Part shown: positions 11,947-23,991 of the stretch, one piece after another | How the letters are laid out: every line of letters starts with the position of its first letter | Position numbering within the stretch: the stretch's first letter is position 1 | Assembly: GCF_003171515.1 (NCBI RefSeq) | Contig: NW_027093984.1 | Location: forward strand, 1-54,076 | Direction: 5' to 3' | DNA length: 54,076 nucleotides | Source: Pyrenophora tritici-repentis | Lineage: Eukaryota > Ascomycota > Dothideomycetes > Pleosporales > Pleosporaceae | Program-made: the position numbers and the translations under genes | Notes under the pieces: model-generated | What the model was told of the DNA's origin: nothing | Seen by the model: the letters and a program-made list of their open reading frames with translations, nothing else | Databases searched by the model: none

Positions 11947-14044
11947 ACGTGTCTGTGCGCGTGATGCCCATAATCGCGTGCCGCACACCCGCAACATCAA
12001 CACCAATCCACCCTTACCACTTCAACCACCCATAACTCCACAACCATGAGTTGTATCAACGCTGCGATTGAAGCTATTGAATCGCGTGATCCCGGAGATA
12101 AATTTACATACTCTGAGGTTGCGCGCCGCTTTGGTGTTGATCGCTCTACGTTGTCGCGACGCCATCAACAGATCCGGGGCTCAAATGAAGCCAAATCACG
12201 TAATCAGCAACTCCTTCACCCACACCAGGAGCTACAGCTTCTAGAGCACATTGACGAGCTTACTGAGGCTGGCTTACCACCGACGAGGACTATGATCCAG
12301 AACTTTGCTAGTGCTATAGCCGGAAGGGCTACCTCCCAAAGCTGGGTGACGCGCTTCTTTCACCGTCATCCCGACGCGATTATATCACGTTGGTCAACTG
12401 GTTTGGACCGCAATCGCCACCGGGCTGATTCTGTATACAAGTACGAGTCGTACTTTGATCTACTATCTACTAAAATGGCTCAGCACCATATTCGGGCGCA
12501 GGATGTATATAATATGGATGAGAAGGGATTCCTTATTGGAGTGACGGGAGGAGTAAGAGAGTGTTTAGTAAGCAGAAATATGAGACTGGGGGCTTTAAGA
12601 AAGTGATACAGGACGGCAACAGAGATTGGATCACTGTTATCGCTGCTATATGTGCTGATGGGAGTACGTTACCGCCCGCGATTATATACGAAGCTACTTC
12701 GGGCAACATGTACGCCAGATGGGTTGATGATATCGCAATTGACGATCCAGTCTACGTTACCTCAAGTCCCTCAGGGTGGACCAATGATCAGGTAGGCCTG
12801 GCATGGCTCGAACAGGTGTTTGATCGCCATACGAAGGAGAAGGCCGGCAATCACACACGCTTACTCATCCTTGACGGCCATGGGAGTCACGTTACTATGG
12901 AGTTTATTGACTACGCGATCGCCCACAATATTATGTTACTCGTACTACCCCCCATAGTACCCATACGCTGCAGCCACTCGATGTGGTAATGTTCAAACCT
13001 CTGGCAGCCGCGTACTCACTCAGCTTGCAGCACTACCTCCAGGCGAGCCACGGTCTCTTAGCTGTGAGGAAGGATGACTTCTACCGTCTTTTCAAGCCTG
13101 CCTGGGACTCCTCTTTCATTAAGAAGCACGCGTTGAAGGCATTTAAAGCCACTGGGATAGCTCCTATAGATCCCGAAGTAGTACTTAAAAAGTTCCGAAA
13201 GTCAACACTAACAGCACCGCCGCCACTAGTGAACGTGAGTAGAGCTACTATCACGAACCTCATTAATCAGGCCTACGATCCGAGCTCTATTGCGGCCAAC
13301 AACCTCTCAGAAATACTCCTCCGCCTCCAGGCTGCCAAAGAGATCGCCGAGTACGAGAAGGACGCACTGCGCGCGGCGCTACACGTTCACCAGAAGCCCC
13401 GCAATCGGCACGAACCTCCCCTAGATCTACAGCAGCGAAAAGCGTTCCATTCAGGGGCAGTTTGATGGTCGCCGTGCAAGCTTCGAGAGGCCCGCTTCAG
13501 GCAGCTAGTGAAGGAGAAGGAGAAGGAGAAAGAGCTACTTGATAAGATAGAGTTGAAAGAGGCAAAGGAGAACAACAGGATCTATCAACTTAAGATCAAA
13601 GAGGCAGCGCGGGCGGCGCGTGAGGAGGCAAAGAAGGTGCGGGATGAAGCCAAGGCTGTAAAGGCTGCCGAACTTGACGCCAAACGACGCGATCGCGACG
13701 CTGCAAAGGCTATACAACAACCCCAATCGGGCAAGCGTAAGGCTTCAAAGCCCGCTGCAAAGCAACAGCCAAAAAAACGACGCGTGGGTGGTGCTGGCGG
13801 TGGTACTCTGGCTGAGGTGGCTGCACCGGCTCCCCCACCAACAACCACCCGACGCGGCCGGGCCGTCAATACTCCGGCAAAATATAGATAGACAAAGTTG
13901 TAGAGCTACGTCTATAGATCAATACACCGGAAAATCTCGCGATAATAGTTATTGTACGTGGCTGCACAGCCTCAACTTTGCCGTCGTCGCGATATTGGTG
14001 GGGTGTGCGGCACGCGATTATGGGCATCACGCGCACAGACACGT
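11947..14044 (+). mobile_element. Fot1/pogo element A, left copy
   Basis: 2098 bp with inverted termini beginning ACGTGTCTGTGCGCGTGATG, flanked by TA at 11945-11946 and 14045-14046. The motif GCGTG occurs at positions 13 and 30 from the end. The CTCGCGATAATAG box (13936-13948) lies 96 bp from the 3' end. The inverted-repeat homology ends at its right-hand TA. Confidence 0.93.
12046..13891 (+). pseudogene. Fot1/pogo transposase of element A, left copy, frameshifted
   Basis: DDE transposase with N-terminal helix-turn-helix / CENP-B-type DNA-binding region (starts MSCINAAIEAIES), then NMDEKGF, LDGHGSH and PLDVV giving a D-D-35-D triad, and a basic coiled C-terminal tail ending in NTPAKYR. It starts 99 bp from the element end, the same distance as in the sister elements. 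Compared with the right copy it lost one G near 12547-12550 and one C near 12950-12953, and carries TGG to TGA at 13464-13466. The tail is intact, whereas the right copy has its own different lesions. It is not functional as written. Confidence 0.88.
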
Positions 14045-14046
14045 TA

Positions 14047-14226
14047 TTTCTAGCTCTAGACAAGCAGCTGCACCGAATCAGCAGGCAGTCCACCCACAAC
14101 ATAAAGCTGAGCTTATCGATTATAATTATTAATGTTTTGGAGGTGGTTAGAAGATTCTTCTTTTTAGCACGCACGCATCTTAGTGGGGTGTTGCATTGGC
14201 TGAACTGTTGCACACACTGACCAAAT
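14047..14226 (+). mobile_element. Fragment of a B-family pogo element end
   Basis: The last ~70 bp (14155-14224) closely match the right terminus of element B at 11875-11938, including both TGCAACA-type motifs and CTGACCA. It is in the same orientation and directly follows the TA after element A. The rest of the element is absent. It continues the end-to-end arrangement B-A-B on the left side. Confidence 0.65.
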
Positions 14227-14483
14227 ACAGTATAGCTGCTAGTCCAGCTTTAAAAGAAAATCATGGTGGGAGCCAAGACAGTCGGCCCGATAGACACCCT
14301 TGTCAGTGAGAACTTTTGAAAGGCATCTCTGTACACATTAGTTATTTTGACGTGGGATCGCAATCAATGACGTGTAATGATTAATGCAATGATAACACGT
14401 CAATAACTCATTTAAATTAGGTTAGACCGAGAAAAATCAGTCAATAAAATGATTTTTACTGTTTCGTAGTACATAGTTATGTA
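14227..14483. promoter_or_regulatory. Distal PKS2 upstream region with TGACGTG motifs
   Basis: No gene. It holds TGACGTGG at 14348-14355, TGACGTGT at 14368-14375 and the inverse ACACGTCA at 14395-14402. A fourth copy lies at 15019-15026 beyond the MITE. TGACGT is the core bound by CRE/ATF-type bZIP proteins. A role in PKS2 control is inferred from clustering only. Confidence 0.4.
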
Positions 14484-14957
14484 CAGTCATTAGGGATTGT
14501 GGCTTCACCTCTTCGTGTAACATGCCACAAAATCAGTCACCGTTAGATCGACAACTGGCCAATCAAACCAGCTATCTTGCGGCAGACATCTAGCGCTAAG
14601 CCATATACAGAACGTGGGGCTATCAAAAACCGTTGCGCAGCTGCGTGTACACTCTCATGCACTTGCAGCTTCCGGTTTCTGTAAGCAGGCGGCTTTTGAT
14701 CCCATGCTAAGCCTCTCTCATCCAATAGTGACCTTACCCAAATAGTGCTAGCTCTTGTCAGCAATGCCACGGGTCAATCTTCTCCTCAATACTCCGGCCA
14801 ATCAAACGGAGATACCTATGGAGTCTAAGCCTCTTCTGAGCAAGCGTGTACTGGGAGAATTGATGGCCCATGCAAGATGACAATTGAGCCGCGTGTGCAA
14901 AGCGGAAGCTGCAAGTGCATGAGAGTGTAGGGGTGAAGCCGCAATCGCTAATGACTG
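14484..14957. mobile_element. 474-bp MITE-like element in PKS2 promoter
   Basis: Flanked by TA (14482-14483 and 14958-14959). Starts CAGTCATTAGGGATTGTGGC and ends with the near-inverse, ending ATCGCTAATGACTG. Inside, a perfect 26-bp inverted pair (14649-14674 and 14903-14928) marks a second terminal-like structure, so the element looks composite. No coding capacity. The termini are related to the 191-bp MITE. Confidence 0.82.
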
Positions 14958-14959
14958 TA

Positions 14960-15256
14960 GTCCCAACCAATCCAGCGTTCAACCTACCGATGCCCCGCAA
15001 TGCATATTATTACCACAATGACGTGTAAAGTCAACAAATCTTACATTCTATACGGTACTAGCTCATCTAATCGGTGAAGGTTTGGATCAAATAACCACAT
15101 GCATTGGTTCTGGAATCTTCTCTTCAGCTTTGCTATTAAGTCCAGCTCCGATGAAAGCGCTACATAGCAAACGAAAGTACTTTAGAATCATCCATACAAT
15201 ACATCAATTCTTTCGAATCAAGAAGATCAGCCTAAGAAAATTCCACTGCATCCAGT
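14960..15256. promoter_or_regulatory. Proximal PKS2 upstream region
   Basis: Non-coding stretch before the PKS2 start codon, with one TGACGTGT at 15019-15026. No TATA box could be assigned with confidence. Nothing else recognised. Confidence 0.4.
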
Positions 15257-18200
15257 ATGACAGATATCACGACTTGCTTTCCCAAGGATGATCCCGTACC
15301 ACACGAGGCACCATCTCTTTCGACAGAACCACTAGCAATTATCGGTGTCGCTTGTCGATTTGCTGGAGATGCAACAGATTGTGGAAATTTGTGGAAATTC
15401 TTGTCAGAAGGAAGATCTGCTGTGGGCACTGTACCTGAGAATCGATTCAAGGTTGCAAGTTACTACCATCCAGATCCAGAACATGGTGGAACTACTTGCA
15501 CAACTCGTGGCTATTTTTTGAAAGACAACATATACTCGTTCGATACATCTTTTTTCAAGTTGCCAGAGAACGATATCACAGCAATGGACCCCCAGCAAAA
15601 GCTTCTCTTGGAAAACGTCTATCATGCTCTTGAAAATGGTACAGGACCGTCCATCCTCTCTCCACTCATTGCGATGAGATATTCGTATATCTGCTAACCA
15701 TGCCCAATGAGGTTCACAGCTGGCCTATCTGCCAAAGACGTGGCTACTTCTCGAACATCTGTATTTGTCGGAAGCTCAAATAACGATCACCTGGCCTTTG
15801 CTAACGAAGACCTTGAGATGTGCTATAAGAACAAAGCTACAGGAACGAGCCCATCAATCCTGGCCAATAGAATTAGCTGGTTCTATGACTTGCGAGGGAC
15901 AAGTCAGACGATTGATACAGCATGCTCGAGCAGTCTCGTAGCTTTCCACCAAGGCTGCCTGAGTGTCAGATCAAAAGATTCTGACATGGTATGGTAACAC
16001 CACAATTCACATGGTAATATGCTGATATTATGGTTAGTCAATTATAAGCGGAGTCAATGTTATTGAACACCCAGCAGCTTTTCTTCAGTTAACGAACCTT
16101 GGCGTACTCTCGCCTGACGGTCAATGCTTTAGTTTTGATCATCGTGCAAATGGTTATGGTCGTGGTGAAGGCGTTAGCACCCTCATTGTAAAACCACTCA
16201 GCTCCGCAATTCAGGATGGAAACGTTATTCGCGCAATCGTTCGTGCAACGGGAACGAGTCACGATGGCAAGACTCCAGGAATTACACTACCAAGTCAGAC
16301 AGCGCAGGCTGCTCTGATTCGAAGTGTCTATGCTAGTGCACATCTAGACATGGATCAGACAGCGTATGTTGAAGCACACGGTACCGGAACTCAGGTCGGG
16401 GATCCCTTGGAGATCGAGGGCATTGTATCTGCCTTTGAAACCAGAGCAAGGCAACGACCACTTTATATCGGATCAATCAAGGCAGGTCTAGGCCACCTAG
16501 AGGGGGGCGCTGGGCTAGCTGGGTTGGTCAAAGCTGTTCTCATGCTGGAACAGCAGGCGATTCCACCAGCTGTAAACTTGGAGAAAGTTAATCCTAATAT
16601 ACCGACAGATGCAAACATTCAATTTGCAAAGCACCAAATTCCCTGGCCTTGCACAGGAGTCCGTCGAGTATCGATTAACTCGTTTGGGTTTGGGGGTACT
16701 AATGCACATGTGGTGCTCGACGACGCCGACAATTACAGGAACTCATCAACCCGAACGAGGAACGGTAAGCAGCATTAATCCTCCAATATAGGGCAACCCA
16801 CAACTAAGTAGGCATAGATGATATTCTCGAAAGTGAAGATACCATTCCGAGTATCATTGAATCAAAAGAAACAGAGGATGGAGGAAAACCACTTGTATTT
16901 GTCCTTTCTGCCTCTGACGAACAGGATCTTCGAAAAGCCTCCGAAAAGCTTGCGACCCATATTAGGTCTGTTATAGGGTCCGAAAACATACGCTCAGAGA
17001 CCCAATACCTCAAAGATCTTGCTTTCACTCTTTCGGAGAAACGTTCGGCGCTCAGATGGAGATCTTCCTTTGTCGCCAGCTCCTTAACAGAGTTGAGTTC
17101 TCGACTTACCGCTAAGAGTCACTCTGCCTTCCGTTCTGCCCTGAAAGAGGAACGGATCGCATTCGTCTTTACTGGCCAGGGAGCACAGTGGTTAGGCATG
17201 GGTTCAAGTTTGATGATCTATCCCGGCTTTAGAAAGAGCATCGAAGATGCGTCCTCTTATATGAAAAGACTCGGTAGTCCCTGGGTTCTCAAAGGCAAGC
17301 TCTACCTTTAACTCCATTACTAAGTTTAATAGAACCAATTCTAACTGCAAACCTATCTAGATGTATTTGAAGGACGCAATGAAGATCTTGACATCAATCA
17401 TCCATTGCTGTCACAGTCCGCAGGTACAGCTTTACAAGTTGCCTTTGTTGACCTGCTAACTACTTGGAATGTCCTTCCGTCTGTTGCAGTGGGTCACTCC
17501 GCTGGTGAGGTTGCTGCAGCATATTGTGCAAGAGGTATTTCTCGCGAAGCCGCATGGAAAATTGGATATTATCGGGGTTATGTGTGCTCTAAACTAGACA
17601 AAGAGGACAAATGCGCAATGATGGCTGTTGGCGCGTCGATGGAAGTTGTTGGTAATTATTTAAGGAAATTGGAACCTGAAACAAGAAAAGGACTTCAAGT
17701 CGGTTGTTTCAATAGCCCCAAAAACATCACAGTGACCGGAATCCGGAGCAATATTCAGGACCTCCAAGCCATGTTAGAGAGAGACAATGTCTTTTCACGT
17801 CTGTTGCCTGGCCGAGTTGCGTATCACTCAGTGCACATGGAAGAAGTTGCCAATGAGTATGCATCATTGTTAGACGACCTTTCATATGGAGGAAAACTTG
17901 AAAGTTCTCAAGACATAAAGCTCGTCTCATCGCTTACCGGTTCGACCATCAACCCCAACGAAACAGCACGTGGGGACTATTGGGTTCGACATCTTCTACA
18001 ACCAGTAAGATTTACGGATGCCATCATAGAGGCATGTTCAGACAGTGGCCAAGAGGGTACTGTTAGTGGTATACATGATATCATCGAACTGGGTCCACAT
18101 TCTGCACTTCGTAGCGCGATCCGGGAGACTTTGTCGTCTACTTCACACCACAAGGACATTCGGTATTCACACTTGATTACCAGAAATCAAAAGAGCACTA

Positions 18201-21200
18201 CGACAACCCTAGATGCAATGGGCGCTTTATATTGCCGTGGCTACCCCGTAATTCTGTCTGCAGTCAATTTCCCGTTGTCTGCTTCAGGCTTCATGCCTTC
18301 AACCATGTTGAATGATCTACCGCCATATTGTTTCAACCACGAGAAGGTCTACCAGCAAAGAAGTAGAATTATCAGCAACGTCCGAAACCGTCTTCATCCA
18401 AGAAATGAATTATTTGGATCCCGAGTGATTGATTGGGATGAATCTAATCCAAGATGGCGGAATTTCCTCCGGACATCCGAGTTGCCGTGGCTCAGGGAAA
18501 ATAAGGCTAGTGCGACTTTATTTACACGAGTGCTTTCTAACTTACTAATCTTCTCCTAGATGAACAAAAAGATAATCTTCCCAGGCGTGGGCTACTTGCT
18601 CGCTGCTATAGAAGCAGCAAAGCAAGTTGCGGATCCAGCTCGTCGCGCTTCGGGATTTCGGTTGCGTGACGTTTCGATGACCGCCGCATTGGTCGTCCCA
18701 GACACAAGCGAAGGAATTGAAACAATGCTTAGCTTTCAGAAAGAGGATGTCAATAGCTCTGACTCTCAACCTTGGAGGTTTTCGATGAAATCATACGACA
18801 AGGACACAAATAGGTGGATAGAGCATTGCTCTGGCTATGTGATAGTAGAGTATATGTTTGTGCAAAATTCAATCGTTAGCGCAAGCGGAGCTGTTGGCAC
18901 TGGCACGTCCGGCGCAGAGCAGCTTTTTGATTTAAGAGAACGATGCTCTCAAGAAGTCGACCTGGACCAGTTTTACCGGAAGTTGGATTCTATGGGAGTT
19001 GAATTCGGTCCACTGCTGCGGAACCTCAGGAACATCCGAGTATCAAAGAACTCAGAAGAATGTGAAGGGTTAGTGACAGTTCCCGGTGTTGCCGACTATA
19101 TGCCGATGGGATACCTCCAGCCTCATACTGTTCACCCAGTTACCATGGAGAGCATGACTCATATTCTATTATTGATCTGCACGCCTGATACTGACTCTGT
19201 CGGATCGGAAATGTTAGCGACATATATGGAAGAGGTCTGGCTCTCTGCAGATATTTGTAATTTGCCCGGGCGTTCATTCCAGAGTTTCGGATCGACTGAA
19301 CGGGTTTCACGGATTAAATGGAAGTCGAATGTCAGGGTATGGGATGATGAGATGAGAGAAGAGCAGATTTTCTTCAAAGGAATACACCTCCAACTCTTAT
19401 CGAACAAATTGAACGATGGGCTAGAACAAGTCCAATGTTACAGCGCCTGTTGGCACCTGAGCACTGATCTGCTTACAACGGCCACAGCACTCCAGGATAC
19501 GACGCAAAGAAAGCTTGCTGGGGAAGAACTCCGGAAAGTTCATGAAAAGTATCAACTCATAACAGCCCTTATGATATCAAAGGCTTTGGATGAATCGAAG
19601 TCCCTTGATCTTCAAGAACTGCATCCTCACCATCGCAAAATGCACACATGGATGCAATCTGAGTCCGCAAGGATTGCAAGAGACATAGACCCGCTTTGTG
19701 AAATGAAAATATTAGAAAGTTTGAAAACCGACCGAAAATCCAGAGAAGCACTCTATGACGAGGTCAGCATGGCTAGTCCGCGTGGCGAGCTTCTCGTCCG
19801 TATTGGCGAAAACATCATTCCGATTTTCAAGAAGGAAGTCAACCCTTTGGAGCTCATGTTCGGTGAAACCAATTTGATGCCTCGAACTTACGACCAGGGG
19901 TTTCCTGGTAGTATCAAGCCGCTACTCGCAAAATATCTTGAAGCTCTTAGTTTCAACCGTCCGAATTTACGTATAATGGAAGTAGGAGCAGGAACAGGCA
20001 GTGCAACCGAAGTGATCCTAGAGGTCCTTGGATCCAGAACAACTGCAGACCTTGCGAGCATAGGTCGGTACCATTTCACGGATTTATCAGGTGGATTTCT
20101 TGAACGCGCAAGGAAACGGTTTAGTAAATGGTCCAGCCTTATGGAGTACGACATCTTGGATATTGAGCGTGACCCTGCGGCTCAAGGGTTTCAGGCGGAG
20201 TCGTACGACGTTGTAGTAGCAACCCATGTGAGTTCTAAACTTCAGTTCAAGACTCTGTTTGCTTATAAGATCAATAGGTACTTCATGCGACTGCAGACCT
20301 GCAGAGAACACTGGCCAACGTCAGATCTCTTTTGAAGCCGTAAGTTAACCTGAAAACCCTCGTATGTCTTGACTATAGGACTGATTGATCTTTCCAGGGG
20401 CGGCAAACTGCTATTGATTGAAAACATGCAGCCTGACCTCCGGTGTACTCCATTCGCATTTGGTGTATTGCCTGGCTGGTGGACGAGTATCGAACCTGAC
20501 CGGGCGTTGAATCCCCTGATTCGAGAAGATCGATGGAATGAAATACTTGGAAAATCAGGTTTTACAAGCACTAATCTTATTCTAAGAGACACTGAGGACA
20601 ACAGCGCACACGAGATTAGTGTAGTGGTCTCCACGGCGATGAAATCTGAGTTTGACGCAAAAACTTGCGGTTTTGAGTCCATCCTCGCCGTTTGCGGTTC
20701 GGATACCCAACTTAACAGTGAACTGGTTGTGTCACTGGTACAGAGGTTTCATCAACACTCTGTAGAACTGCAAACATGCAACTACCATAATCTTCGGAAC
20801 ATGGATCTTCGGAACACCCTTGCTCTTGTCCTACTAGATTTGAATTCATTCGATATCTCCAATCTCACAGAGGGTGAGTATGAGAATATAAAGCACTTGC
20901 TTCTAACCTGTCCAGCTCTCATATGGGTTTCTGGAGATGAGCAGTACAACCCCAAACTCTCCATGCCAACTGGAGTTATTAGAACAATCCGATGGGAACG
21001 GGACCTAGAAAACATCAATTTCTCGATTTTAAGATTTAGAAATCCTCTTCCAGATATTCATCTTTTGTCGGACAAAATTGTGGAGTTCTACTGTCACAAC
21101 TTTGACCCTCGACTTGGCCTCGAGAGGAATGGGGAGTTCATGTTCCAAAATGATTCCTTTTGGACAAATCGACTACTCCATTCTAAGCGGGTTAACGATT

Positions 21201-23530
21201 TTCTGAGCACTAGATTTACTCAAGAAACTCATCTTCAACCACTAGGTCATGGCCTCGAGCGTCCATTAAAATCCATGATCAGACGGCCTCGGCAGAGTGC
21301 CTCGTTGGAATTCATCGAAGATGAATCACAGCTCTTGCCAGTAAAGCCTACAGAAGTCAAGATACTTGTACAAGCATGTGGGCTGAGCTCTCGTGACATA
21401 ATGACTGTCAACGGAGACGCTCCAGGAGACAGTTTAGGTGGTCAAGCATCTGGTATAATCACTGAAGTGGGAGTGGCGGTCACAAGTTTGAAAGTAGGCG
21501 AGCGTGTCATGTTTATCAATCCCAGCAGCCAAAATGGGACCTTGCAGAGTACCTTTCGAACACCGGCGGGTTTTGTTCAGAAGATACCAGATGATGTGGA
21601 CCACGTCGAAGCTGCAGCAGTCCCGATTGCATTTTGCGCTGCATTTCATGCATTGCACAATATCGCGAAACTTGCGCCTAAAGAGAAATTACTCATTCAT
21701 TCCGCTGCGAGTAGCGTTGGCCAAGCCGCAATTCAATTGGCAAGTCTTATTGGAGCTGATATATTTGCTACCGTATCCACGACCCAGATGAGAGAGCTGT
21801 TAATCAACGAATATGGCGTTAAAGAAGATCATATCTTCTTCAGTCGAGATGTTCTTTTCGAAAAAGGGATTATGGAGATTACAAAAGGTCGTGGTATCGA
21901 TGTAGTTTTGAACCTCTTACATGGCGATGCCTTACAAGCAACCTGGAGGTGCATTGCTCCTTTTGGTAGATTTATCGACTTTAGGAGCAAGGATATCCTT
22001 TCTCTTGGAAAGCTAGAAATGGGTCCATTCTCTCGGAACGCGACGTATACCGGAATGGATATTTCATCAATGGGATACACAAAACCATCAGCCGTTTACC
22101 AAATATTCGAGGAAGTGGCCCACCTTTATCGGAGCCAAAAAATACGTTGCCCAAGGCCTTTGGCTAGGTTCAGGTATGCTGAAATTGATAAAGCACTGTC
22201 TCAGCTTCAAGCTGGTAACCTGGAGGGAAGTCTGGTTGTGGTACCGACGGAGGGAGATTTGGTACCAGTAAGTAACTTCGAATACCGTATGCAGCCTTTA
22301 CTTGTACCTAACGTAGTATGCAGCAAAAAATCACGGAGATGTCTCATTATAATTTTCCTTCTGATGCCTCCTACATCCTTGCCGGTGGCCTGGGAGGGCT
22401 AGGAAGAAGTATAGCTAGATGGATGGCCTCACGCGGGGCAAAACACTTCATTTTCATATCAAGGTCTGGAGGCCGAAGCGACGCCGCTAGTGCATTGATC
22501 CAGGAACTTCACAACCAGAGTTGCCAAGTCAAAGTGGTCGTAAGTGATGTAAGCGACCACCAGCAACTTATGAAAGCTCTTAAACCCTGCACATTATCAA
22601 TGCCCCCGTTAAGGGGTGCTTTCAGTGCTCTATGGTTCTCCAGGTAAACTAGTCCGCCCATGTCTCAACTAAGACTCACCCTCTAATATTTTGTAGGACT
22701 CTTTGTTTGCCAACATGACTTACGCGCAGTTTAATGCAGCCATCAAACCCAAAGTTCAAGGATCTTTGAATCTCATTGAAGCGCTTCCACGATCCATCGA
22801 CTTCTTCATTTGTCTCTCATCAGCTGCTGCCGTTGTTGGCAACCGAGGACAAGCAAACTACGTAGCCGCGAATACATTCCAGGACGCGCTTGCTGAACAT
22901 CTGGTCCTGACTGGCCTTCCCGGACTATCTATCAACCTGGGTAGCGTCCTTACCGTCGGATGGGTGGCTGAGAACCAGCAGAATTTACCGATCAGTGCGG
23001 CTTTTGGCACCCTCAGTGAAGAAGAACTGCTTTCAGTCATAGAGTATCACATTGATCCCCGTATGAAAGCAGCAGCCTCCGTCGATACGTGCCACACAGT
23101 TGCTGGGCTCCGCTCATCTGCATACTTCGTTCAGCGTGGCCTGCCACCACCGGCGTTCATGCAATTTCCATTCTTTTCCCATTTACTTCCATCAGCAGGC
23201 GTCCATAACACTGATGGAGAGAAAGAGATAGATTTTCCGATTAATGATTTGCTGAAAACTGCAGACTCTTTACAAACTGCAGGAGACGCAGTTTCTAAAG
23301 CAATTGGGTGGAAACTATCACGGGTGATGTCTATCCCAACGGAAGACATTGACCTAGACCGCTCACTGACCTCTTATGGAGTGGACTCTCTTGTGACCGT
23401 GGATTTCAGAACCTGGATCATGAAGGATATGGCTGCCATTGTGCAGGCATCAGACATATTGAGCGAGAAGAGTATGTTGCAACTAGGGACTGAAATTGCC
23501 AAATTGAGCAGCTTGGTTCCCAAAGAGTGA
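15257..23530 (+). CDS. Highly reducing polyketide synthase PKS2
   Basis: Inferred exons: 15257-15638, 15720-15988, 16038-16764, 16812-17294, 17361-18505, 18560-20227, 20278-20339, 20398-22267, 22324-22643, 22697-23530. They total 7760 nt, one short of a 2586-residue frame. Domains in order: KS (Cys196 in DTACSSS, EAHGTGT, GHLEGGAG); AT (TGQGAQW, GHSAGE); DH (from about 980); cMeT (EVGAGTGSATE); ER (HSAASSVGQAA); KR (GGLGGLGRS, Tyr in QANYVAANT); ACP (Ser in GVDSL). There is no thioesterase. It would build and C-methylate a chain whose reduction depends on which reductive domains work. Odd points: DH His is Asn1001 and DH Asp is Glu1199; the ER nucleotide loop has SS for the usual GG; introns 17295-17360 and 18506-18559 would be GC-AG; and one base is missing near 22628-22633 in the KR. 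It is homologous to PKS1 but clearly divergent. Confidence 0.88.
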
Positions 23531-23991
23531 AGTGGCAGAGAAATTATTGCAGTGCTCTCGGCGAATAGCTCGTAGAGCCTCACGGTAGATCCTACGCTTC
23601 AGGGCTGGCTATGCAGATTTTGCCCAGAGATTTCTTGAACAGTACTTGAATAAAATAAGGTTGAATGTTGTTGACTGATAGGAATGACGGGGAAATATGA
23701 TTGAGTGTAACGAGTTCCACCTGTTAGATGATAGCAGTTGTTAGCCGAAAGCTCAGAAGTCAGGGGATCCAATGCATGTGACACGAATTACTGTCTCGGC
23801 ACGCCCAACGAGCCATTCCGGCCAACGAGCCACCCCAACGATAAGTTGACGATAGAAAAATGAAGCTGTAGACGCCCACACAAAAGCTGCTGTCACGAGA
23901 TTTTCTAACGTATTGCTATATAAAGCCTTGCGCATTGATTGCACTATTTATATTTGGCTGGTAACCGGCTGTTGCGCCCGCGCCTGCTGTA
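23531..23991. other. PKS2 3' flank
   Basis: No gene seen. It includes a short imperfect direct repeat of CCAACGAGCCA at about 23800-23830. It ends at TA (23990-23991), where transposon E begins. Confidence 0.4.

Larger units (their letters stand above)
1..14046. repeat. Left arm of ~14-kb inverted repeat (starts before window)
   Basis: The sequence is the reverse complement of 34076-48154. Paired positions sum to about 48122 over most of the length and to 48155 at the window start, because the left arm has lost scattered bases. The arm contains a Tc1 relic, PKS1, MITE, 9-bp satellite, pogo element B and pogo element A. Homology stops exactly at the TA (14045-14046) flanking element A. The outer end is not seen because position 1 still pairs with 48154. 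In the PKS1 part nearly all differences between arms are 1-4 bp indels. Substitutions were noticed only in the transposon part. Confidence 0.95.

Noticed and set aside
14543..15000. Two minus-strand open frames upstream of PKS2
   Set aside because: They lie in a MITE with terminal inverted repeats and resemble no protein.
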